64,000 nucleotides of DNA from Malania oleifera (taxonomy: Eukaryota; Streptophyta; Magnoliopsida; Santalales; Ximeniaceae): contig NC_080420.1 of NCBI RefSeq assembly GCF_029873635.1, positions 120,040,719 to 120,104,718 of the forward strand, in the 5' to 3' direction. Positions within the stretch are counted from its first letter, which is position 1. Each line of letters begins with the position of its first letter. A model generated the notes under the pieces. The model was not told where the DNA came from, searched no databases, and worked only from the letters and a program-made list of their open reading frames with translations. A program made the position numbers and the translations under genes. Positions 22,762 to 34,137 of this stretch are shown piece by piece.

Positions 22762-25700
22762 TTACAGTATCCCACTAAACAGGTGTGGGTATTTCTGTCT
22801 AATCTCCTCCTCGAGTTCCCATGAGGCTTCCTCTATGGTATGGTTCCTCCACAGGACTTTCACTAATTGAATTTTCTTGGTGCGTAGTTCCTGTTCCTTT
22901 TTGTCTAAGATCTGCACTGGCGCTTCCTCATATGCCAATGAATCTCTAAGCTCTATCTCTATATAGTTGATCACGTGGGAAGGGTCTAGGATGTATTTCC
23001 TCAACATGGAAACATGAAATATGTCATGTATTCTAGATAGGGCTGGGGGCAAAGCTAGCCTATAGGCAACTGACCCCACCCTCTCAAGTATCTCAAATGG
23101 GCCAATGTACGTAGGGCTCAGCTTACCTTTCTTCCCAAATCTTATAACTCCTCTCAGTGGAGCTACCTTCAAAATTATCCAATCTCCTACGTCAAATTCT
23201 AACTCTTGGCGACGAGTATCTGCGTAGTTTTTTTGCCGACGCTAAGCTGCATTGATTCTGTCTTTATTTAGTCGGACTTTATCGTATGCCTACTGCACCA
23301 ATTCTGATCCCAAAACTCGCATCTCACCCACCTCATCCTAGTATAGTGGAGAACGACACCTCTTACCATACAACGTCTTGAAAGGTGCCATACCGATGCT
23401 ATCCTAATAGCTGTTATTATACGCGGACTCAACCAGCGACATATATTGGGTCCAACTACCCCTAAAATCCAACACAAAAACTCGCAACATATCCTCAAGT
23501 ATGTGAATTGTCCTCTCTGTCTGTCCATTAGTCTGAGGATGAAAAGTTGTACTGAATGCTAACTATGATCCCATGGCCTCCTGAAAAACTCATCCAAAAC
23601 CATGACGTAAATCGGGGATCACGATCTAAGACTATGGATGTTGGGACACCATGAGAGTGAACTAACTCCTAAATATATAACTCTGCTAGCCTATCCATAG
23701 AATAATTGACTTTGATAAGGATGAAGTGAGCATTCTTCGTTAGTCAATCTATGACTATCGAAATAGCATTTTGTCCCTATCACGATGGCGATAGCCCCGT
23801 TACAAAGTCCATAGAAACATGATCCTATTTCCACTCAAGAATGTAGAGTAGTTGCAATTGCCCCGTGGGTCTCTGGTGCTCAACCTTTCTCCGTTGGCAC
23901 GTCAAGCACTATTTTATGAATTCAACAACCTCCTTCTTCATGCCGCTCCACCAAAAGGATTTCCGTAGATTCCGATATATTTTAGTACTACCTGGATGCA
24001 CGGTGCATAGGGATTTTTAAGCCTCCTCTAAGATAACTCTCCTGATATGAGCATCTACAGGAGCGCATAATTTGGTATGAAACCGCAGGGCTCCGTCATC
24101 TGATATACTGAACTCTTCCTTTTGTCCATCTTGCACTTTTTCTACCAACTCTGCTAGTTCTGGATTAGTTCTCTGGGCAGCTTTAATCCTTTCTTGTAAT
24201 ATACGTTGTAACACCAAGTTGGCAATAGATACCTGGTGATCACCTTCTATCAGCTCCACGCCTAATCTCTACAAATCCATCTGGATTGGGTGCTGAATCT
24301 CCACTACTGACACTGCCGCTCTTACTGTTTTCCTGCTCAGTGCATCAGCCACCACATTTGCTTTCCCTAGGTGATAACTGATAGTACAATCATAATCCTT
24401 GATAAGTTCCAACCATCTTATATGTCGCATATTCAAATCTTTCTAGGTGAAGAAATACTTTAAGCTTTTATGATCAGTGAAAATCTTGCATTTCCCACCA
24501 TAAAGATAGTGCCTCCAAATCTTTAGAGCATACACCACTACTGCTAACTCTAGGTCGTGCACAGGGTAATTCTTTTCATACTCTTTAAGCTATCTAGATG
24601 CGTAGGCGATGACTCTTCCATGCTACATTAACACACATCTGAGTCCCTTCAAAGATGCATCACTATATATCACAAATTCATCTTCCCCTAATGGAATAAA
24701 CAATATCAGTGCAGAGATTAACCGCCGCTTTAACTTCTGGAAGCTCTGCTCACCATCATCGGTCCATTCAAACCTCACATTTTTTCTCGTGAGCCATGTT
24801 AGCGAACCTGAAATTTTGGAAAAAACCATCAACAAAGCATCGGTAATAGCCTGCCATACCCAGAAAACCTCTGACCTCCTGGACATTTCCTAGCCTTACC
24901 CAACTCACCACTGCCTCTATCTTACTCGGGTCAACTAATATATCATCCCCGGAGATCACATGCCCGAGGAAAGTAACTTGTCTCAACCAGAATTCGCATT
25001 TCTTTAACTTCGCGTAAAGCTTCTTTTCCCTTAATACCTACAAGACCAGCCTCAAATGATGCTCGTGCTCCTCAAAACTCCTCGAGTAAGTTTATCATCT
25101 ATAAAAACCACAACGAATTGGTCCAGGTATTGATGGAACACCTGATTCATTAAATCCATAAATATTGCTGGTGCATTAGTCAACTCGAATGACATTACCA
25201 GGAACTCATAGTGCCCATATCTAGTTCGAAATGCTATCTTTGATACGTCCTCTGCCTTGACTTTCACCTAGTGATAACCTGACTAAAGGTCAATTTTAGA
25301 GTAGACCTGGGCCACCTAGAGCTGATCAAATAAGTTGTCAATCTTGGGAAGAGGATATTTATTCTTGACCGTTAATTTGTTTATTTCCCTATAATCTATA
25401 CACATCTTCATGGTCCCATCTTTCTTTTTCATGAACAAGACTGGCGCTCCGCAAGGCGACATGCTAGGTCTGATAAATCCTTTATCCAACAATTCTTGCA
25501 ACTGATCTTTCAATTCCTTCAATTCAGTTGGAGCCATATGGTATGGTACTTTAGACATCAGTGCCGACCGTGGTAGTAAATCCACGGTAAATTCAATCTC
25601 TCAGTCTGGTGGTAAACTAGGTAATTCTTCTGTAAAAATATCTGGAAATTCTCTTACCACTGGAATATCAGCCTGTTTCAGTTCTTCCTTTGGCAGCTCT

Positions 25701-27237
25701 TTTATATAAGCTACATATCCCTAGAATCCACCCTGATTCAGTCTCCTCACCTGAATAGCTAACACAAGTTGTGTCGAGACACCACATATGAACCCACAAA
25801 TTTATATTCTTGCCCACTTGGGGATCTGAAAATCACTTCTTTCTCATAGCAATCTATGCTGGCGTGATTAGCTGCCAGGCAATCCATACCTAATATTATA
25901 TCAAATCCCTGCATATTTAGTATCATAAGATCAGCTGGTAGCACTTTCCCCTGAATTGCCACTGGAAAATCCCTAAGTACCTTCCTATACCTCACAGTAG
26001 ATCCAGTCTGCGAGGCTACAAACAACTCAACATCTAATAATTGTGCTTCCACCCCAGCTACTTTAACATGCCCTGACGATACAAAGGAATGGGTGGCACC
26101 TGTGTTAAATAAAACAACTTTATATTGTAAAGCAATAAGTATACTTGTAGCAATGTCTCCAGCAGCCTCGGCATCTCCCGACGTCAAAGCATAAACCCTC
26201 GCTAATGTTGTGCTCCTATGCTGGACTCCACGGGGCGCCTGATAACCACCCCGAAGTGGTATGTGAGCTAGTGTGTGAATCGATAGTCCCCGACATGACC
26301 GCGCCATATGGCCAAATCTCCCACACCGATAGCAGACGTTCTCTCCTATCCTACATTCATCTGGATAACTCCAGCCGCATCTAGGGCAGATACGAATAAT
26401 CTGCCCATCCTAAACACCATCGTGCCCCATTATCTGCCTCTGGCCTCCTCCATATAGGTCTCCTCTCCATGGGCATAGGCTGGAACCCATTTGAAAACTC
26501 GGAGGCGTGGGCCTCTTCCTCTAACTCGATATTCTCACATCTGTTTGCTCACTCTCCTATGCTACCATAACTCTGTCAACCAGCTCAGAGAAATACTACA
26601 TCTTTAGTACTGATACTTTCTTATATATGTCTCGCTTCAAGCCCCTCTAGAACATTCTGGTTTTCTTAGCTTCATCTGGCACTATATATGGAGCGAATCG
26701 TGGCATCTTGATGAATTTCGCCGCATACTGCTGAACTATTATCAATCCCTGGACCAAACTCAGAAACTCCGGTACTTTGGCCTCTCTGACCTTGGTAGGA
26801 TAGTATTTGTCAAAGAATATGTCTTTGAATCGGGCCCAGGTCATCGGTACTGGAATGGATCTCTGCTCCTCTAGCAATTTCGTGGTCGTCCACCATCTCT
26901 CGGCCTCCCCTGCCAACTTATACGTGGCATAATGGACTCTCTGCTCGTCGGTGTAGTGCAACACCGTCAGTACTTTCTCTATTTCCTACATCTAGTTCTC
27001 AGCAACTGTAGGACCAGCTGCTCTTGAAAATGCTGGAGGGTTCATCTTCGTGAATTTTTCTATCGTGCACCCTTGCACAGTAGATGGACCTCCCTGCTCC
27101 TTGGAACTCCATGCAATCTCAGCCATGACTTTCTGAGCTACACTGCGTAATACAGCATTTGAGTCCCTTCCTCCCATGCTAGACGGCCCTGCTCCATCAT
27201 CGCCACTAGCGTGGGCATTACTACCTCCTGGGTCCAT
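22762..27237 (-). pseudogene. Degenerate chromovirus gag-pol polyprotein
   Basis: Starts at ATG 27237 and ends in the chromodomain at 22762. Intact pieces are the gag N-terminus (27237-26992), gag core (26964-26647), CCHC knuckle CYRCGRFGHMARSC (about 26340-26300), protease (26307-25759; catalytic Asp is Asn in FNTGATHS, codon 26104-26106), RT (25585-25052, FIDD box intact), RNase H (about 24886-24400), integrase with HHCC finger (about 24020-23900) and the C-terminal domain (23172-22762). About 20 internal TAG, a few TGA and one TAA were read, nearly all at positions where the sister element or family expects CAG, TGG or CGA. Not functional. Confidence 0.92.
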
Positions 27238-27591
27238 CCTGTAATAATGCCAAATTATTCTAAGAATCTGAACCTTACAATGCTACTCTAACTAAAATAC
27301 CCTATACCTCCTATCACTAATTTAGGGTCTAGTCCTACCATATGGAAATAGAAATCGACGATAGTTTACTATGGTTTTCCTAAAATCGTCACCCTAGAAA
27401 AATCACAGAAACCGCCTTGAAATTCTTGCTTCTAAACTACAGAACAGAACCCTAAATTCTTATCCTAATTTCCCAACATTATTTCACTAATATTCTGTTC
27501 TATCCCAATTCATATCCTTCCTCAAAATCCATTCTAATATTATGGTATTGTTTTCCGTTACACTCTAGAATCTACAGAACCTAGCAACCTA

Positions 27592-27605
27592 GGCTCTGAT
27601 ACCAA
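27592..27605 (-). promoter_or_regulatory. Primer-binding site (tRNA-iMet type)
   Basis: Minus strand TTGGTATCAGAGCC, five bases inside the 5' LTR end at 27611. Confidence 0.85.
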
Positions 27606-27610
27606 ACTAA

Positions 27611-29684
27611 TGACCCAAAAATCTATACCATTTTTTTTATAAAATAAACTGCAAAATATAATATTATGATACACCTGTATAATCTATTATAACATCTCAG
27701 GCCCTAAGCAAGCACTAAGGAAAACCTGATTATATTACACACCTATGCAGCGATAGAACATAAAACTGTTCATCCATATAAACAATACCAGAATTCAGTA
27801 ATTCTACCCAAGCCATACATAGATATATACACATCACCCTAGTATCATCTACTCAAAAATGTCATCTCATGTATACGCTTACCCTACAAACAGGGTAGTG
27901 TAATCACTCTCTTTATCTATGAGCGTGATCCGCTCGCCTAACTGGGTCACCTGAAAATATTAAATCATTGGGGTGAGACAATGCTTAGTAAGAGGAAATA
28001 TGCTATTAAGCTTACATAAATATTAAACTGATAAATAACTGAAACAGTGAAAGTTGATTAGATAATATATAGTACATTTCATATCTATTATGGTTTAAAA
28101 TACATCTATAATACCTGAGTTTCTACTTATTCATACTTTTAGTATTATAATATGTCTACTGATATTCTGTAAATATGTATACACAAACATAATTATGAAA
28201 TATACCCTGAAAAACTATACGTCATGATTTAACCCCTCATTACAGGGTTGTGCAGCCCATAGGCGGGACTTAACTACGGTTGGCCTACCAGGTAAGTCAA
28301 ATGTAACTCTACCAATCCTCAGCCCAGCCAATCTGCAACCTCTCCTAGGCACAATACTGGTATCTACCTCGTCAAACCGACCACCTCAACCCAGTCTTCT
28401 GGGGAGTCTGCAATCCCTCCAGGCACGGTAGATAGAAACCTTCCACACTCTATCTAAGATGTGTGGTTGCACTCTGATCTATAATAGCAATGGTACCGTG
28501 CTCTAATAACTGATTATTTACTGAACTGATTCATCAGGGTCTGATACTATATAGTACTGATATATATAATTATCTTGTTATTTCATCATGATTCCAAAAT
28601 AACCATAACATCGAAAGCTAATATGGAAATACTGTGATATATGTACTGTATAATCCATAATACCATAGTGTTATGGAAAATAACCATAACACCGGAAACT
28701 AATATGAAAATATTGTATTATCTAAGTTGTATAAATTGTATTATCATAGTGTTATGGCTTTAGTATTTTGGAAATCATGGTAATTTGCATATGTTGTAAA
28801 ATATGTCTGTATAAACATTGTATTGCATACTCTTGTAAAATTTGATAAAACGTATCTCTACATAATAGCATAAATCATACCAATCTGAAAACTGTATCAT
28901 TTCTGTATTGATCTGATAAGGTCTCATAAACATATTTCTGTATCAATACTATAAATCATAATAATTTAGAAACTGTATAATTTCTATACTGATTTGTTAA
29001 AATCTCATGCCACACAACAAAACAAGTATATACCTCATATTATGAAAAACTGTATTTTTTGATATACTAATAATTTGTAAACTGAGTAATGATCTGGAAA
29101 ACACATAATTTCTATAACCATTCTGAAGTTCCTAGCATAGCATATTTCTTTTACCTAATAGACTGGAAGGCTTGCCTCCAACTCCACTCTCACACCCACG
29201 GCGTACTATCCTCAAAATCCTGAAATAATACATATATACCAATTCCTCAATATATCATTGATTTCCCCAGAAAATCATCACATTCATATTTCCTGAATCT
29301 ACAAACTAGTAATTTCCTAAACTATAATTTATCTGTAACTTACCTAGGATCCTGATAAGACACTAGTTGGGATTCTCAATCCATGCCTGCTGGGTCCCAA
29401 AAACACCCTAACCCTGAAAACATAACACCCTAATTTTACTTCGTAAAACTCCAATATATTCTAATATAATACAAAACATGAACTCAAATAAGCCTGCTAA
29501 TACTAAAAATACCTAAATAATCTACTTACCCTAATTTTGGGTTTGTGCCCAAGTTGCCCTAATCAACAATCTGTTCCAACAGACTTGTAGAGAATCTTAG
29601 TAGGAGTAGCGTGGCGGCTTCCAATCGTCGAACCGGTGAAGAACAAAGTTGGAATCATAGAGAGAAGGAGAGGGGAATGAATTT

Positions 29685-29725
<41 letters not shown>

Positions 29726-30063
29726 TGGCATGCAATCTTCGCAGAAAAATGTGATTTTTTGCCTTATATAGAGTTCTTATCCACGTGGCCTCATCGACGA
29801 GCCATGTCATCTCGTCGACAAAGGCCAGAAAGGATATCGTCCTCGAACTCGTTACCCTCGTCGACGAATTTTAGGCTCTGAAATCAGCCCTCTCAGTAAA
29901 TTCTCATCGATGAGGCACGTGTCTATATCAACAAGCCCAAGAAGCCTATTTGTCGATGAACGCTCTACCCTCGTCTACGAGATCCTACTGAACCCCTTTG
30001 AAAAATTTCTCTTCTCTCTCTTTTCTTAATTATTTTATTCTATAATTATGCGGGTTACTACCA
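27611..30063 (-). repeat. 5' LTR of the minus-strand chromovirus
   Basis: It carries a TATA box (minus CTATATAAGG, 29763-29772), a (GA)n tract at 29688-29722, and upstream of the TATA a cluster of TCGTCGACGA-like palindromes (about 29788-29990). It is homologous to the fragments at 34138-35251 and 37366-37765. The boundary with the pol fragment at 30064 is abrupt. Confidence 0.85.
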
Positions 30064-31158
30064 TTAGTCCATTCAAACTTCTGGTTCTTTCTCATAAGCT
30101 GTGTCAGAGAACCCGATAACCCTGAAAACCCCTCAATGAATCGGCGATAGTATCCGATCAGACCCAAGAAACTTCTAACCTCGTGCACATTCTTGGGTCT
30201 CGTCCAATCAACTACTGCCTCTACCTTGCTCGGATCCACTAAAATTCCCTCCCTAGATACTATATGTCCTAGAAATGCAACCTTTTCCAATCAAAACTCG
30301 CATTTTTTAAATTTAGCAAATAGTTTCTTTTCCCTAGGTATCCGAAGTATCAGTCTCAAATGAGTTTCATGCTTCGCAGCGCTCCTCGAATAAACCAGAA
30401 TGTCATCGATGAACACCACCATGGACTGATCCAAATACTGGTGGAAAACCTTGTTCATCAGATCCACGAACACTACAGGAGCATTTGTCAATACAAACGG
30501 AATAACCAGGAATTCATAATGGCCATACCGAGTCCTAAATGCTATCTTCGGAATATCTTCTGCCCTAACCTTTACCTGATGATACCCAGATCGCAGATCG
30601 ATCTTAGAGAAAACCTGTGGGTCGTTTAGCTAGTCAAACAAATCGTCAATACGGGGGTAACATGTATTTGTTCTTCACTATCATCTTATTAATTTCTCAG
30701 TAGTCAATGCACATCCTTATCAATCTATCTTTCTTCTTTACAAACAACACCATCGCTCCCCAGGGTGATACGCTCGATCTAATGAACCCCTTGTCAAGTA
30801 GTTCCCACAACTGCTCCTTTAACTCCTTTAATTCAGTCGGAGTCATTCTATATGGAACCTTAGAAAAGGGTGTTGTCCTTGGATTTAATTCAATGGCAAA
30901 CTCCACCTCGAGATCTGGAGGCAATCCCGATAAGTCCTCAGGAAAAACATCTAAGAATTCCCTTGTCACTAGGATATCCTCCAGCTTAAGTGCCTCCTTC
31001 AGTGCTTCTTTTACAGATGCAAGGTACCCCTGGCTACCCTCCAAAAGTAACCTCTTTACTTGAATTGCTGAAAGGATCAATGGTGTAGAGTGCACACACG
31101 ACCCGATGAATTTAAACTCTTACTCCCCTCCAATTTTGAACACTACCTCCTTCCTGTG
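30064..31158 (-). pseudogene. Chromovirus pol fragment (PR end to RT/RNase H linker)
   Basis: Minus-strand remnant that runs from the protease-RT linker (about 31130) through RT, with FIDDIL intact (about 30415), to FEWTNG, where it stops at the LTR of the neighbouring element. It has TGA, TAG and frameshift lesions: the stop after CIDY replaces Arg, the TAG near 30630 replaces Gln, and the TGA after CEF replaces Trp. It has no gag, integrase or LTR of its own. Best read as the target into which the element at 22305-30063 inserted, the other half having been deleted. Confidence 0.85.
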
Positions 31159-31440
31159 GCTCTGATACCATGAAGAAATTAATAAGATGACAGTGAAGAA
31201 CAAATACAAATATATTTAATCAGCGATCGGTGATTATCGTCGAAATCCTTACTTGGCTCTAATACCGTGAAGAAATTCAGAGTCTAGAATTTGGAGAGGA
31301 AGAATAGAATTAAAAGAAAGATTTTCTATATTTTTTGGTTTATCTTTACATTAGACAGTGCTCCTATTTATACAATTTTTTTCAGTAGACAATTAAAGTA
31401 AATCATGTTGATTACATCAACTAAGGATTCGTGTTTGGTG
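31159..31440 (-). mobile_element. LTR/PBS-like remnant
   Basis: Minus strand ...TTCTTCA followed by TGGTATCAGAGCCA (about 31171-31158) has the form of a Copia LTR end plus iMet PBS. A second, mutated copy lies about 96 bp away (CGGTATTAGAGCCA, about 31254-31267). The rest resembles a short LTR (CTCCTATTTATACAATTT). Its start and TSD could not be found. Confidence 0.4.
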
Positions 31441-33234
31441 ATTTGACCAATCTCAAGAGAGAAATTTCAGTCTTTATTACCATAGGGTGAATCTTGGGTT
31501 GCCTTGTGTGTACTATCTTCATATGGAAATCTTGTTACTTCCTTAACAGATACTCCAATCAGGGGGTTTAAGAACATATGTAAATTGAGTTATTCTTCAC
31601 AGCCCAATATCAAGAATTTGGCATTAATGGTTGCCTACTTGCCTAAAATAAAAATATTTTGGTTTGCCAATCCAGCACAAGGAGAAATTGGTGGAACCTA
31701 CCAGAGTATTGGAGCCTAAATGATACCTAGCAAACAACTTTTGCTAGGAGCATGTGAGCACATACTACTAGTTAGAAACCAATTATCCTTGATTGGTAAA
31801 AAAATTAATTGTGCTTTAGCGAAGTTTGAATGGACAATATGCCTTTTTTTCCCGGGAAAGAGAGAGAGAGAGAGAGATGAAAATACAAAATAATATTATA
31901 GGAACTCTACCAATTAAATGCTATAAAAAAGGCTTCACATGTGCTTAACTTTACTAGCACTTCGAGACCAAGTAATTTATTTTACAAAGTAAACAACCCA
32001 TACAAGGAGTAATAATTCAATACTTTTAGCACAAATGGTTTGTTCCTTTATAGGACAATCGAGAGGTAACATTTTGAGGTTTTTGTGCTAGTGATATTAT
32101 GTACATCATCTATTTGTAAAAAAATAAATATGTATAAAAAAATATAATTTAAAAAGTGCCTAGTTAACATTAGGTGCCTATAAATTGTAGGGATGGGGTT
32201 TTGCTAGGGTGTGCTTGTGCATGTGCAATGTGAAATTTAGGTTAGGAGTCAAATTTTGTGATGGAATAAGTGATGTGTGAGATTTGAGCAAGATGTGCAA
32301 TGTGAATGAGTGATATGGGAATATGTTCATGAAATTATGTGGGTAATTGAAGTTAGGGACCAATGGTGAAATTACATGAAATGTTAATGTGATATGATAT
32401 GCATGCATGAAATCTTATGAAATTAGGTAAAATTAAGTTGAATTGGGAGCAAAATTGGGTGAGGCTAAAGGGGAATTATGTGGCATGTGCATGATTTGGG
32501 CTTCATTTTCATTTCGCGATAGTTTTGATTCCAATTTTATGTGCGAAGCGTAAGTTTGGGCTAAATTTTAGGTTGGTGTGAAGTTGAGTTGAATTAGTGG
32601 CAGTTAGTTTGATGGATTTTGGTTTTAGAAGGAATTAAGGTTCAATTGAGCTCTATTCAAGAAATTAATATTCAGTAATTCTTAATTTTTGAAATTGGAG
32701 TCCAATTTTACCTTAGTTTTGAAATCGAATATCAGTAGAGCTTTAATTTTGAAAATTAAAGCTCAATTGGATTTCAATTTGAAGATAGGAACTTAATCGA
32801 ACTTTAATTGGAAAATTGCAGGTTCTTATGGATTTGTTTATGAGCTGAAGTTTGAAGTTTTGTTGTTTTGAGTTTGAATGTTTGTGTGAATTAATTTTAG
32901 TTTTGTATTTTTTTTGTGAGTTGAAATTTGATGAGTTTGTGCGTGGTTTTGGGATGGGAGATTGAAGATGAAGTTTGAAAGTTGCATTTTGATTGATGGT
33001 GTTGGTTCCCTTCATGTTTTGTAATGTGCATTTGTGAGAAGAGGTGAGGGACCAAGAGTAAGATTCTCCCAATGAGACAATGTCTATCCTTATGCTCCTC
33101 GCAGCACTTGAAGGCTTGATGAGGACTAGGATCTCTGAAATTCAAATTTGGGTTTGTGATAGCTTGAGAATCAAAATCACTTATAAAAATATTCAATTTC
33201 ACTATATAATGTCGAGATAAAACGGATATCTACA

Positions 33235-33236
<2 letters not shown>
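31441..33236. other. AT-rich intergenic DNA without recognised gene
   Basis: It contains a short (GA)n at about 31858-31877 and ORFs up to 109 codons with repetitive, non-conserved translations. No domain, splice pattern or repeat boundary was seen. Confidence 0.4.
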
Positions 33237-33280
<44 letters not shown>

Positions 33281-33281
33281 T
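33237..33281. repeat. (AAT)n microsatellite
   Basis: About 45 bp of AAT repeat. A second trinucleotide tract, (AAT)n then (TAG)n, lies at 33472-33527. Confidence 0.9.
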
Positions 33282-33283
33282 TC

Positions 33284-33365
33284 CCCTCAAGGGTGGCTTA
33301 GGTCGTAAACCCAAGACTCTCCTGATTAAAATGTTAGGATTCGAGTTTGGGAGGCTACGACTTTC
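33284..33365 (+). other. Possible tRNA-derived SINE head
   Basis: TGGCTTAGGTCG loosely fits a pol III A box and GATTCGAGTTT, about 45 bp on, loosely fits a B box. Each has 2-3 mismatches, and no tail or TSD was found. Confidence 0.2.
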
Positions 33366-33471
33366 TATTTGAGATAATAACTTGATATTAAAGTGGAAAA
33401 GGGTGAGAAGTAAACCCATTATTTCATTGGATTAGTTGAATGTCCAAAGAATATCGAATAACATCATTTCA

Positions 33472-33473
33472 AA

Positions 33474-33505
<32 letters not shown>

Positions 33506-33527
33506 GTAGTAGTAGTAGTAGTAGTAA
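33472..33527. repeat. (AAT)n-(TAG)n compound microsatellite
   Basis: Two adjoining trinucleotide tracts that differ by one base in the unit. Confidence 0.85.
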
Positions 33528-34137
33528 AGCACGCTTTTCTTAAGCAAACTCACTTTTGATTGTTAGTGGTGTTGTGTGAAAGCCTAAAGTTGAGGTTATA
33601 GCAGGCGTTTGTATATTTAGTGACTTTTAATAGTTTAATGCTTGTTAAAATAGTGGAGAGGATATCTACATAGACAATTGTTTAGGTTGTTTCTACAAGT
33701 AGGGACTCAATGGCTTGGAATGTATAAAGTCTTGAGCTTAGTTAGCCTACTTAAAAGCCTCCTTATTCTTGTTATAAGAAAGTAGAAGCCTTATATTCAA
33801 TGGCATATAAAGACAAGTGATTTTATAAACTAATGATGCAGAATAAATTTTTATCCATTAAAAATATTGTTCCTCGCACACAATTATATTTAAAATTAAT
33901 TCTATTCATCATAATGATATTAAGGATATGTTTGGATTTAATAAATAAGGTAGCACAATTATATTCTCCCTTTCTCTTGATCTCCCGAGAATGGAAGGTG
34001 TAAATTCGAAGGGAACGCGAAAGGTGCACAGCATATACTTTTTCTTAATATACAATTAGAGGTCATGCTAAGTCTAAGCTACATGATATTAAGTAGTCCA
34101 TCCCTCTTACCATGCCCCTTCATAGAGCTTCTAAAGT
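33528..34137. other. Intergenic DNA, nothing recognised
   Basis: No ORF with recognisable content and no repeat family matched within the window. Confidence 0.35.

Larger units (their letters stand above)
22305..30063 (-). mobile_element. Ty3/Gypsy chromovirus, decayed, with truncated 3' LTR
   Basis: Order in minus sense: LTR 30063-27611 (2453 bp, TGGTAGTAACCC...GGGTCA), iMet-type PBS (27605-27592), gag-pol (27237-22762), polypurine tract (22495-22483), and the first about 178 bp of the 3' LTR (22482-22305). The remaining 3' LTR and its flank are missing, so no TSD can be read. Its protein matches the element at 3795-14433 domain by domain, but the LTRs are a different family whose U3 carries CGTCGACGA motifs. 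Confidence 0.9.

Noticed and set aside
33284..33365. Functional tRNA gene
   Set aside because: Acceptor and anticodon stems do not form by eye and both promoter boxes have mismatches; kept only as a weak SINE candidate.
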